A stretch of 64,000 nucleotides of DNA from Corinectria fuckeliana. Its lineage: Eukaryota; Ascomycota; Sordariomycetes; Hypocreales; Nectriaceae. Where the stretch lies: contig WPDH01000067.1 in assembly GCA_019137255.1 (NCBI GenBank), positions 434,001-498,000 on the forward strand, read 5' to 3'. Below the pieces are notes generated by a model that worked only from the letters and a program-made list of their open reading frames with translations, had not been told where the DNA came from and searched no databases. Shown one piece after another: positions 10,228 through 20,741 of this stretch (the stretch's first letter is position 1; each line of letters opens with the position of its first letter). Both the position numbers and the translations under genes were made by a program.

Positions 10228-12515
10228 TTATGATCCCTGGGTATCTGACTTCAACTCACCAAGCCACCTTTGACGAACCTCAGGACCGCCCTGCTCCAGC
10301 TCGTCAAGAAGGCTACGTACGTGGGCGGTGCGGACGCGCCACTCCTCTTGGCCCAAGACCTCAAAGAGGATGCGAGACGTCTTGCCAACAGCATCAGAGG
10401 AACCAATGGCAACAAGGCGCAGTAGGGAGTGGACGGCTGTGGCGTCGTCGGCAGGGATGGCCTCGAGGAGGTCGTCGAGGGCCGAGGCCCAGCTAGACGA
10501 TTCGTGAACGGCGCTGTCGATTGCGTCGAATAGGGGGCGGCGGATTGGCGCGGCGGCTAGGGCGGCGCGGTATATGGCTGGAGGCGGACGCCAGAAGAAA
10601 TAGGGCAGGAGGCGGGCGACTTCGGTCGCGGAGCGGTAGCGCGTCGTCTCGTGGGCGAGGACGTCGAAGACGTAGGCGTGAGGAGAGGAGGAGAGGAGGG
10701 CCGGGACGAGAGTCAGGGGCTGGGGCCAGGGAAGGGAGGTGCCACGGGGGAGGATGGGGGATGTTGTTGGGGAGTGGGTGATGAATTTGATCTCAGCGAT
10801 GAGAGGGTCGAGGAGGTTGTGACGGATGAGGGTCTTTTCAAGGGGCGTGTGGTGTTCGGGAGGGGTTTTGAAGAGGAGGTTGCGGTATTCCCACTGGAAG
10901 TGGTCAAGCTTTTGGGGATTGAGCTTGATGCCGCCGCGGGTGAATTTGAAGGTTAACTAGTTTGAGATATTAGTACTCAGTCGTTTCCCGGACCATGTTA
11001 TACGGCATGTAATGAACGTAAGGCACTGACAGCTTCGGCAACATCGTCAAGAAACCGCGGGGTTTCGTGGCCCCGCTTGAAGGACGCGCCCAGGTTGGCG
11101 AGCCAGGCCTGCAGGGCAATGGGAAGGACGTTCTGGTCCTGGTAGGTGGAGAGGTTAACGCTGTCGTTGCGCTTGCTGAGCTTGAGTCCCTCGTTGCTGA
11201 TGAGGAGACCGAGGTGAGCAAAGGTCGGGGCCTCCCATCCGAAGGCTTCGTAAAGGGCAAGGTGCTTGGGCGTGGAGATGAGCCATTCCTAGGAGGGTGT
11301 GTTTTTGTCAGTCACTGCCGCATCTATCTAGTGACGAACAAGTCAGGGACCAAGGCGAACTCACCTCGCCGCGAATGACGTGCGTGATCTTCATGAGATG
11401 GTCATCGACAACGTTGGCAAGGTGATAGGTCGGATACCCGTCCGTCTTCATCAGCACAAAGTCCTCCTCGGGCTCCTTCTTCTGGAAGGGCCCGTAGATG
11501 GCATCCTTGAAGCGGGGCGTGCCGAAGCGGCCAGAGTCGAGGCGCACGACGTGAGGCTCGCCGGCGGCGGCACGGGAGTCGGACTCGGCGTGCGGAATGG
11601 TGCGGCAGGTGCCCGGGTACGCGGTGGGCTTGCCGGCGTCGTGGAGGGCGCGCTTCTGGGCCTCGAGGTGGTCCGAGGAGCAGAAGCAGCGGTAGGCGGA
11701 GCCGTTTTCGAGGAGCGTCTTGGTGTGTGCGTGGTATGTGTCGAGACGCTCCGACTGGGAGAGGGAGAGAGGGCGAGTCAGAGTTTAGAAAACTCGAGAT
11801 GTGATGAAGGGGGCGGGACTGACTTGTCGGTATGGGCCGTAAGGGCCTTGCTTGTCAGGGCCTTCGTCCCATGACAGACCAGCCCACTCGAGGTCCTTGA
11901 AGATGCGTTCCTCGGCGTCGGGCACTAGACGGTTCTACCAACCGTGGATGATCAGCGGGAACATGCTCGTCTTCCGTTGGCTTTTAAGAGAGTGAGAGAA
12001 GTGCGTACCTGGTCGGTATCCTCAATGCGGATGATGAACTGGCCGCCCTTCGTCGCCTTGGACACTAGATTGTTGAACAACGCAGTCCTCAGCGACCCCA
12101 AGTGGAGATAGCCGGTGGGAGAGGGCGCAAACCGAGCGCGAATGGGTTTGTCTGCGGGATAGCCTAGGATATAGCGCTGCGATGCCTCTGCAGAACCTCC
12201 AGCTGCGTCACTGCCGCTGCCCTTGCCGCGCTTCTTGAGCGCTGCCAGCCTTGACATGGGCTTTGGGTTTCCCCCTTGGTTCCTTGGCTCCTCGGGAAGC
12301 TTGGGAGCCCGAGTCTCCAGGGTTTCAGGCTTCTTCGTTTTTCTCAGCGGCACATCTACAGCCTGGCTGCCGTAGGTCTCATCTCGGCGCTGAGCGACGG
12401 ACACGGCGAAAGTGCGGCGGTGCACATGACAGACCGAGGGAACGGACGGGCAGAGCCATTGAGTGAGGTGGAGTTGGCTTGCCAGTCGCGGCGTGCGGGC
12501 CGAGGGGGGTATCAT
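10228..12515 (-). CDS. MSE1: Mitochondrial glutamyl-tRNA synthetase
   Basis: This enzyme charges mitochondrial tRNA-Glu (class I, GlnRS/GluRS family). Five exons on the minus strand read 12009-12515, 11824-11934, 11365-11754, 11031-11288 and 10228-10956. All introns are phase 0 and the total is 664 aa. The first ~110 residues are a basic, Ser/Pro-rich mitochondrial presequence. The catalytic core starts with IRARFAPSPTGYLHLGSLRT, the HIGH-type signature, followed by FIIRIEDTDQNRLVPDAEER. Further blocks are DFVLMKTDGYPTYHLANVVD, ITHVIRGEEWLISTPKHLAL and LKLSKRND, the KMSKS-type loop. The C-terminal ~240 residues are the anticodon-binding part and are less conserved. The gene is divergent from the DnaJ gene and convergent with noxR. 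Confidence 0.95.
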
Positions 12516-13274
12516 GACTGCGGTTGTGAGGCCCTCATGACAAGGCTACACCAGTTAGTTCTATGAGTCGAGGACGAGTGGTCAGTGAAAGAAGGGTCCA
12601 TCTCGCCATGATTCGGGAGTGGACGGCTTGCAGGTGCGCCACGTTGTGGCGTCGATCACTATGGTTATCGATAAGTTCGAGAGGATAAGATAGGCCGAAT
12701 AAGACAATAATTTTTGGATTCGAGAGGAACAGTGAGGATTTGTTTGGACGTCGGTTTGCCGATCTTTTTCATTGTAACAAAACTTGATTGCTTTGCGGCC
12801 GTACTTGACTAATGGCAGAGAATCCGGTTGCATAGATCCCCCATTGCCGTCCACGGTCAAACGGCCGTTGGTGAATGTCTACAGTACTTCGTAATCTCGG
12901 CGCTGAGGCAGATGATGAATGACGCACGACAGTCCTGCCTGAGGACAGATTCTGCTGATGGACCTCCTACAGGACGAGAGCCAACCGACGGCACTTCAAA
13001 TCTCTAGGTACTCATCGATTCAGAACAAACAAACCTCTCTTCTTGTTTGCTGATCCCGCCTTTTCTGTTTGCTCGTAGCTCAACAATAAGAGAGACCAAG
13101 AGGCAGCAAAGACCCCGCCTTATGTACTGCTGTGCTACCGGTGCTCCACTCATCAACGGACTGGGTCGGCTGGGCTGAACAGCAACCAATTCTTCATCCT
13201 GCATTACAGATACGCCTGCCTTCGTTTCTGCTTCTGCACCGTCCAACTTCGCCCCAAAACCACGCCCACTCACC
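12516..13274. promoter_or_regulatory. Divergent promoter of MSE1 and DnaJ genes
   Basis: These 759 bases lie between divergent genes. One copy of the intergenic palindrome TACTTCGTA is at 12885-12893. I looked for a clear heat-shock element of alternating GAA/TTC and did not find a convincing three-unit copy. No coding sequence is supported. Confidence 0.35.
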
Positions 13275-14813
13275 ATGGACGGAAATCCGTTCAATGCCGC
13301 CGGCCCTGCCGCGGAGGAGGTTGATCTCTACGGTTGGTTTTTTGTCTTGTCTGCCCCGCATTCTCCGAGCACAAAGAGAGACAAGTTCGAAGGATTTTTC
13401 CTGTTCCCCGAGGCTGACTGGCGAGGCGGTAGAGTTGCTCAGTATCGAGAAGACGTCCACGCAGGACCAGATCAAGAAGGCCTACCGAAAGGTACGTGAC
13501 GCTTTCCAACACTCTTTCTTAGAGATGGCGCATTCGAAGAGACGTTCTAACATGTATCCCCCCCTCCACAGGCCGCCCTCAAGTATCACCCCGACAAGGC
13601 CCCCGAGGAGCAGCGCGAAGAGTCCGAGGACAAGTTCAAGGAAATCACACAGGCCTACGAGATCCTCAGCGATGAGGACAAGCGCAGCCTCTACGACAAG
13701 CACGGCATGGCCGCCTTCGACAAGTCCCGCGGCGGCCCCGGCGGCGCCGATGTCGACCTCAACGACATCATCTCCCAGATGTTCGGCTTCGACATGGGCG
13801 GTCCCGGCGGCCCTGGCGGCGGCCCTCCCGGTTCCCGAAAACCCCGACGCGGCCCTGACGAGGAACAGGAGTACAAGGTGACGCTGGAGGAGCTGTACCG
13901 CGGCAAGACAGTTAAGTTCGCTGCCAACAAGCAGGTCCTCTGCGGCCAGTGCAAGGGCTCCGGCGGCAAGGAAAAGGCCAAGTCGACGCAGTGCGAGCGC
14001 TGCAAAGGGAACGGCATCGTCGAGGCATTCCGCCAGATCGGCCCCGGCATGATGCGCCGCGAGACGGTGCTGTGCGACCACTGCGCCGGCGCCGGAACCG
14101 TCTTCAAGGAGAAGGACCGCTGCAAGAAGTGCAAGGGCAAGCGCACCTCGCAGGAGAAGAAGGTGCTCGAGATCTACATCCCCCGCGGCTCCATGCAGGG
14201 CGAGCGCATTGTCCTCGAGGGCGAGGCCGACCAGTACCCGGACCAGATCCCCGGGGACATTGTGTTCAATCTCGTCGAGGAACCGCACGATATCTTCACT
14301 CGCCTGGGCAACGACCTGTCAACCGAGCTGACCGTTTCGCTGGGCGAGGCCCTGTGCGGCTTCTCTCGCACCGTTATCAAGCATCTGGACGGACGGGGAA
14401 TTCACATCACGCGGCCGCAAGGCAAGATCCTACGCCCCGGTGACTGCCTCAAGGTTCCCGGAGAGGGCATGCCGATGAAGCGTGGCGACGCCAAGGGCGA
14501 TCTGTACCTGCTAGTCAAGGTCGAATTCCCTGAGGATGGCTGGCTCAAGGACGACGCGGCGCGCGAGGCGTTGCAAAAGATGCTGCCGGCGGCACCCAAA
14601 AGCCTCGAGGCTGATGAGGTGGATGAGGTTGAGTACGAAGACAACGCAGACATCGAAAAGGTACGATTTTCCCATTACCCCGCAACCGATTGGAGGTGAC
14701 CGCAGCTAACACGACGGCAGATGGGCGCGACAGGAGGACACAATTTTGGCCAAGACTGGGAAGACGACGAGGACGAGATGGGCGACGGCCAGCCACAGTG
14801 CCAGACCCAGTAA
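13275..14813 (+). CDS. Type I (class A) DnaJ/Hsp40 co-chaperone, Xdj1/Ydj1-like
   Basis: A class A J-protein that stimulates Hsp70 ATPase and hands over unfolded clients. Four exons (13275-13332, 13433-13491, 13572-14660, 14721-14813) give 432 aa. The J domain (~18-85) carries the HPD motif in AALKYHPDKAPEE; the splice joins give DLYELLSIEKTSTQDQIKKA. A Gly-rich stretch follows (~110-140). The zinc region has four CxxCxGxG-like motifs: CGQCKGSG, CERCKGNG, CDHCAGAG and CKKCKGKR. The client-binding C-terminal domains include GERIVLEGEADQYPDQIPGD and RPQGKILRPGDCLKVPGEG. The protein ends Cys-Gln-Thr-Gln, which fits a CaaX farnesylation box as in Ydj1 and suggests membrane attachment. The N-terminus MDGNPF... 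looks more Xdj1-like than Ydj1-like, so the exact orthologue is left open. Confidence 0.94.
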
Positions 14814-15518
14814 AGGCGACGACGTTTTCCGTTTCTATCCATGATGAAGATAGACCAGAAGCTAGCAACGCGAGGCAATCCCACGGGGGCCATGGGGCGC
14901 AAGGGGGTGGGTGTTCACGAAGTGACGATGACAGGAAATCAGAATAGAATAGGGACATAATGCTGGTTACGGCGGTATCCATCTCGACGAAGACGCCAGG
15001 GCGGTGCTAAAAAGGACCAGAACGAAGGCGAAGGAGAATATGGGCTTTGCTACGAGGAGAATATCACCGCTCTGGAATTAAAAAGAGGACAAGGCTTGCT
15101 TTAGACGGCGAGCAGCGCATCAGTCAGTAGATGTTATGAAGACATGCATGGCGCCTTCTTTTGATGCATGAAGACTTCTTGTTGTGACTGATGGCGGTTG
15201 AGCGATACCGGCTGCAAGGTTGCGACGAAGCTGCAGAGATGTAGAAGAAAGCGCTTGTTGATATGTCTATGTGTCTAGGTAGGTATAAAGAAGGACCGTC
15301 ACATGCTATGACGGTGTTTAGTCTAATAAATGAAGCTGGGGAAATGCGGCTACGTATCGCCGGCCCCACCAACCCACCAACGGCGATAACCCTCCACCTT
15401 CAACCTCACCCTCCTCCTCCTCTTCTCTTGCGCTCCAACAAAGCCATCCCATCCTGTCCCTTTAAACCACACCGCTCACACCGCTCACACTACAACTACA
15501 ACCACCACCACCACCACC
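14814..15518. other. Intergenic region between DnaJ and VPS22
   Basis: These 705 bases hold the DnaJ 3' UTR and the VPS22 promoter. A (ACC)6 run at 15501-15518 lies directly against the VPS22 start codon. A pyrimidine-rich stretch (about 15365-15500) precedes it, as in many fungal leaders. Confidence 0.4.
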
Positions 15519-16319
15519 ATGTCCCGCAAAGGCGTCGGCCTCGCGGCCTTCGACCGCTCCCGCGTCACCTCGGCCCACTACGCCTCCCACGGCTCCTCGC
15601 TGCGCGCCACCAACGCCCAGGCCCTCGAGACGCAGCTCGACGTCTTCCGCTCGCTGCTGCACCAGTTCGCCGCCACGCACGCCCGCGACATCCGCTCCGA
15701 CCCGGCCTTCCGCGCGCAGTTCGCGCGCATGTGCGCCGCCATCGGCGTCGACCCGCTGGCCAGCAGCAGCAGCAACGCCGACGGCGGCGGCGGCTCGTCG
15801 TCGGTGTGGGCGCAGCTGCTGGGCAAGACGGTGCACGACTTCTACTTCGAGCTCGCCGTGCGCGTCGTCGAGGTGTGCAGCGCCACGCGCGCCGAGAACG
15901 GCGGGCTCGTCGGGCTGGCCGACCTGCGCGAGCGCGTCGCCCGCGGCCGCCGCGCCGGCGCCGACCCCATCGCCGACGACGACGTGCGCCGCGCCGTCCA
16001 GACGCTGCGCCCGCTGGGCGGCGCCTACGCCGTCGTCCGCGTCGGCCGCCGCGAGTACGTCCGCAGCGTCCCGCGCGAGCTGAGCACCGACCAGGCCGCC
16101 GTGCTCGAGGCCGTCCAGGTCCTGGGCTACGTGAGCGTCGGCATGCTGCGCGACAACCTCGCCTGGGAGCCCGCCCGCGCCCGCACCGTCATCGACGACC
16201 TGGTCGGCGAGGGCATGCTGTGGGTGGACAAGCAGGCCAGGGGGGAGTGGGAGTACTGGAGCCCGGGGTTCATGACGGAGATGGATGTTGCCGAGGCCGT
16301 CGTGGAGGAAGCAGGCTGA
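15519..16319 (+). CDS. SNF8: ESCRT-II subunit Vps22/Snf8
   Basis: Vps22 (Snf8, EAP30) is a core subunit of ESCRT-II, which sorts ubiquitinated membrane proteins into multivesicular bodies. It is a single exon of 266 aa, the usual family size. The N-terminus MSRKGVGLAAFDRSRVTSAH is characteristic, followed by LETQLDVFRSLLHQFAATHA and a helical region. Two winged-helix domains follow, with DDDVRRAVQTLRPLGGAYAV and VLEAVQVLGYVSVGMLRDNL, ending in EWEYWSPGFMTEMDVAE. A Ser/Asn/Gly insert (SSSSNADGGGGSSS, ~88-102) interrupts an otherwise conserved region. Codon use is extremely GC-rich, with many CGC and GCC codons, more than in the neighbours. The start at 15519 directly follows an ACC repeat. Confidence 0.95.
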   Translation: MSRKGVGLAAFDRSRVTSAHYASHGSSLRATNAQALETQLDVFRSLLHQFAATHARDIRSDPAFRAQFARMCAAIGVDPLASSSSNADGGGGSSSVWAQLLGKTVHDFYFELAVRVVEVCSATRAENGGLVGLADLRERVARGRRAGADPIADDDVRRAVQTLRPLGGAYAVVRVGRREYVRSVPRELSTDQAAVLEAVQVLGYVSVGMLRDNLAWEPARARTVIDDLVGEGMLWVDKQARGEWEYWSPGFMTEMDVAEAVVEEAG

Positions 16320-17203
16320 GACGACTCGCCATGACAGCCATGACGTATGTCTCAATGCCACGATCTGAGCCTCAGGGCTCAGAAAGCCTATCTCTATGAC
16401 AAGAGCATCGCTACGCTGGAACGAGTATTATACCACCCCTTCTGGCTATATGCAATACCTCCACCATGTCCGTGGCCAAAGACGCCCTCGACTATCCCTC
16501 CCAATCTTTGGAGAACTTGGATCATCCCTAAGCTCTCCGAGCGTTTTACATCCCGCGCCGGCATCACGTCTTTGGACGAACTAGTCAACCCTAGGCGGCC
16601 TCGGTGAATCAAGCTGTGTCAAAAGGATGGGCAGAGTCTACCCCCTATCATGGAGGACTCGTTTGTATGAACTTCAAGAACACGAGGGCAACCACGGATG
16701 CCAGTTTACAGCGGCCAAAGACCAGCAATAGAGATAGAAATCCACAACAGATATTTTTCTACAGTGCGCGCATCTAAAAATCCAAAAGATCAAACAAGGA
16801 GTAAATACTAATTCATTCATTAACCAGCAGCCCACACAAACATACAACACAACCTCTCTCCTTGGCGCGCGCCGCTTTCCACGCCCCAAGAAGCGGCTCG
16901 GACACAACGCGACACCACCGTCTCTCAATCGCACTCTTGCTTCGTCTGCTGTAGATACGTATGTCAAATAGCCTTGACTTGAACGCGCACCAGTTCTCCC
17001 CTGGATCTGGGGTATATACTTGTCGGGTGACGCTGCCGTCCGAGCTGCTGCAACCTCCCCTCCCGTGCCCTCCTCTTTTCCTAAAGAAGCCATCGTCCTT
17101 CGTTACGTCACATCACTCCATGCTTCCGTTCTTTCCAAGCTCCTGGATGGGTCCAGGTCTCTTTGTCGGGATGAACCAAGCTCCCTGGCCAAGAGGGAGG
17201 TGC
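16320..17203. other. Convergent intergenic region
   Basis: These 884 bases between the 3' ends of VPS22 and the Mpv17-family gene hold no supported coding sequence. The 16640-16960 part is AT-rich and probably 3' UTR of the minus-strand gene. Confidence 0.4.
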
Positions 17204-18523
17204 TTAGTAGGAAGGGTTGGTACCCATCGGAGGGTAGTCCTCTGGGCGGCTAGGGGCGATGCTACCGGGGCCGCGGGGGTCGCGGGGGTCGCGGGAGTCA
17301 CGGGGATCACGGCCATCCCGGAGGTCACGGGGGTCACGGGGGTCGCGGGGATCGCGGGGGTCGCGGAGGTCGCGGCCATCACGGCTGTCGCCAAAGTGCT
17401 TCTTGCGGAGGGCAGCGAGGCGCTTCTTCTTGGTGACAGTGTTGATGTACGTGCCGATGACGAAGCCAACAATGTTGAAGAAGGGGACCCAGAGCTGGTC
17501 AGGGAGGAACTTCTGGGCGAAGGCCAGGCAGATGGGCGAGGTGATCCAAGAAACCTTCATCACCTTCCAGAAACCGACCTTGACGGTGGCACGAACCTGG
17601 TGGTAGGTGCGAGCGCCGGCAATGAGAGCCATAGCGACGAGGTAGACACTATTCTGGATAGGGGCGATCTGCGGAAAAAAACATGTGTTAGCCATGGAAT
17701 CGTGTGGACGTCGCTCTAAGTGTGTTTCCGTTGCCGGCTTGTTCTTCTGCCCTCACTGCTTGCGCTTTTTTCCTTAATTTTCCTCTCATCTCGCCTCTTC
17801 CAGTCTTTCAATAACCGGCCTCTTCCGTCCAAACTCTTTTCTCGTCTTTCTTGTGTCGGTTTCCCTGATTCCTATGCGTATTCTTTCTGCGAACTCGCTT
17901 TCTCCACACACAAAGAAAACGGGACGGACGGGTACTTACAACCAGATTGCTAACGAGAATCTGCAGAATCTTGGCGCGCAGGCTAGTGCGGCCCTTGAAG
18001 GCCTTTTGGAGAGCCCAGATGAGGAAGTGACCGATGGGAGCACTGACGAGGGCACCGTAGGCCGCCATCTTGGGGACACGGGCAGTGAAGTAGTTGCCGT
18101 GCTTGTTGCGGTCCTTGGAGAGCCACGAAGCGATGAGCTCCTGGGTGCCGGCGAGGGTGCCGGCAGTTAGCATCTTGGTGCGCAGGGGGTTCTCCTCGAG
18201 CTCCTTGATGTAGGTCTGCCGCAGATGTCAGTTGATTATATGTCCGATTACCAGCGTCATCGTCGCGGTTGTGCCCGTCGTGGCAATGACGCAAGCTACA
18301 GGAGTCGGGAGCGACATACGGCCAGGTAACCCTTGGTGCCAGCATTGTCGAGACCACCGGTGATGGCGGTGCCGATGACGGCGGAGACGGGGTGCTTTCC
18401 CTTGACACCGGGGATGTCGCCGGCCTCAGCCTTGTCAAGCATAGTCGCCACCTTGTCTGTGGCACCGGACACCTTGTCCTGCACCTTCTGGATGGTTTCG
18501 CTAGCCTCAAATTTGACGCCCAT
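17204..18523 (-). CDS. Mpv17/PMP22-family membrane protein with Arg-Asp repeat tail
   Basis: Small integral membrane protein of the Mpv17/PMP22/Sym1 family (peroxisomal or inner mitochondrial). Three phase-0 exons (18320-18523, 17940-18215, 17204-17668) give 314 aa. After a soluble N-terminus (KFEASETIQKVQDKVSGATD) come about four membrane segments, with PKMAAYGALVSAPIGHFLIW, ILVSNLVIAPIQNSVYLVAM and LWVPFFNIVGFVIGTYINTV matching the family's typical W-x-P-x-x-N-F block. A Woronin-sorting-complex (WSC) homologue is possible, because that fungal protein belongs to this family, but I cannot prove it. The C-terminal ~45 residues are a repeat of Arg-Asp-x triplets (RDPRDPRDPRDPRDLRDGRD and more), encoded by a 9-bp minisatellite. 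The tail is hydrophilic and probably cytosolic. Confidence 0.85.
17262..17390 (-). repeat. 9-bp minisatellite encoding Arg-Asp-Pro repeats
   Basis: On the + strand the unit is about GCGGGGGTC, with variants such as ACGGGGATC and GCGGAGGTC, repeated some 14 times. It lies in frame in the last exon of the Mpv17-family gene and codes for RD(P/L/G/S) tripeptides. Unit number is likely to vary between strains. Confidence 0.85.
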
Positions 18524-20741
18524 GGTTGCGGATTTCGATGCCGATGATGATAAAGGTGTTTGCGGTGTGCCGGGGAACGCGCGCGTCTCAAGCCAGGTCG
18601 GAATCGGAGGTCTGCGGTCCGCTTCGTCTTGGTCAAATTCTGATCTGATGCGGATCGGTATCGAGCTGCGATGATCGTCACAAACGCAGGCGCGCGTCGT
18701 TGTTGGTGTGACAGTCGTCCTCGTCGGGAATCGTCGTCGGGTTCAGCGCAGCAGCGTCATAAACGTGGCGAGAGGGAAGAGAAAAACGCGCTGGTGAGGC
18801 GGCCTGACGGTCAGAAAGTTCCAGTTAGCAAGTGTCACAGGGGCGGTCGATGAACAGACGTAAAAGAGAGAGCACTCGCAGCAGTAGCAGCAGCGAGAGC
18901 AACGAGAAGCTGGTGAGGCGACCCGGGGTGGGTCGGGGCCAATTGAGGCTCCCCAAGGTAGTCAGCCAATGGGTTTGTTTACCCATCACAGACGACCTTG
19001 GGCCAGACGAGGCGAGCGTCAGAGGGTGGTGGGCCGGCGACGACGACGACGACGAGTCTGGGGACGGTGATGTTTACCTTGTCTTCTCGAGGTGGAGCGA
19101 GGAAAGGTACAGGGTAAGCGAGGCCTGGGGAAGAGGAAATACTTACGGCCGTGGGTGAGGCTGGTGATGATGATGGAGATGGAGGATGGGAGGGCCCAAA
19201 GGATGGAGAGGGAAGGAGGCGGGTGGAGCGAGAGTGGTTGGGCTGGTTTGGTTACAAGTGGTGGTGGTTGGTGTGTTGATTGTTTGTCTGGGGGGACGTG
19301 GATGGGGGAGGAGCGACCGGGGGGGCGTGTGGGAGATGAGATGAGCCAGCGAGACTCTCAGCTCACTCAAAACCGCCAAAAGACAGCGCGCCAGGGTTAC
19401 CTACAGGCCGGATGATTGGCTGGAGCGGCCACCTACAGCTACAGTGGATGCTTCTTCGCTCTGGACCTAGCTTCGCTGCTACACAGTAGAGCTCCCGTCT
19501 GTCTTGAGGCCTTCCAGGCTGCCAGATCGTGCGCTTCCCAGTGGACGAGAGCCATGCACAGGACGGAATGGGCTATCTCGCATTTCCTGTGCTCTTCTTG
19601 TCCCCCGAATCCAAATCCATCATGCCTAGACGGAGCGATGCCCTGTATCCAACTGACCCATCCAAAGCTGAGCTCAGCTGTCCACGCTGGCCACTGCCAC
19701 CAGCACAGCACACCCACCCCCTGAACGGTAGCCCCTCCACCCCATCAATAACTCACCGAGTTCCGACTTCTGATTGGCTAGCCACCTATTCACGAACCGA
19801 GGCTCCCCCCCCCCCCTCTCCTCCTCCTCCTCCTTACGCCGGTACCTTCCCACGGGAAAAGCTGAGCTGGGCAAGGCTGTTGTTTTCCTTACTAGTAGGT
19901 CAGCTAGAAGCAGAAGCGAGCGCATAGCAACCAGCCGAACCACGCGTACGAAGCACACTATCACTAAAAACGCCTTCCAAGTAACGCGACGCCTTTTACT
20001 ACTCCCTGAGGTTGAATTTTGTCAAGTTGTCATGTGCCGAGACTCTGACTTGTCCCTTGGTTGTCGTATTGCATAACGTCTCTCGTGTCATTCGTCGTGC
20101 GCAGCCAAACAGAATTGCAGATGGCAGGCGGTTTCCTGGTTGGCTGGCCAGAAATTGGTACGGCTCCCGCATGTGAAAACATCGTCCGGGTTCTGGAAAA
20201 ACAAGAGCCGACCCGAGGGAATCTCGGGAGAGTGGAGGACCGGCCCGAACGAACAGTTGGGACGACGCGGTTTTCGAAGCGGCAAATCAAGCATGTAGTT
20301 GACCCAAAGCAGATGAATACGCGGCTTCGATCCATTTCTGTGCGTACGATTGATATGGGCTTCCACCCACCCACTCACTCACTATACAAGGCCCAGAAAG
20401 GCGGTATGCACCTCGTTCATGTCATTCAAGTCAACCATTGCCAAAGGCGACGACACTATTGAATCGAGAGAAAACAAATAGACGCCGGGGGTCCACGTTC
20501 GTAACAACCCCGGCCTGCCAAGAATCTTCCATAAGACGCCTGAATCCTATAACCTAACATGAGGTGCCTGACGGTCGTGACCAGAGCACGCCTTTCCCAT
20601 TGTTTCCATAAGTTAATCAATGTCGTTCGTTTCAAGAAAGCAATCAAGCCACCGTCACCACTCGAAGGACGCCCTGCCTCCGCAAGCCTAGTCTCTTCTT
20701 CTCTCTGGTCTCTGGTCTTCGTGTCTTCCCTCTCTTCTCCT
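18524..20741. other. Intergenic region upstream of the Mpv17-family gene
   Basis: These 2.2 kb lie between two minus-strand genes. They should hold the promoter of the Mpv17-family gene and the 3' UTR of tea4. Simple repeats are visible: GAC-type triplets at 19039-19056 and a run of twelve C at 19805-19816 followed by CTC repeats. Two GATTGG/ATTGG boxes (near 19414 and 19773) could be CCAAT-type sites. I found no coding sequence. Confidence 0.4.

Noticed and set aside
12880..13274. Search for a heat-shock element in front of the DnaJ gene
   Set aside because: Only isolated GAA/TTC units were seen, not three properly spaced inverted units.
13482..14288. Long minus-strand open frame (268 codons) opposite the DnaJ gene
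   Set aside because: It is the mirror of GC-rich DnaJ codons (Leu/Ala/Val-rich composition) and the + strand has clear family motifs.
15462..16361. Open frames in other phases over VPS22 (378 and 299 codons)
   Set aside because: They arise from extreme GC content; they are Arg/His-rich or Val/Ala/Asp-rich and lack any motif, whereas the chosen frame is a full Vps22.
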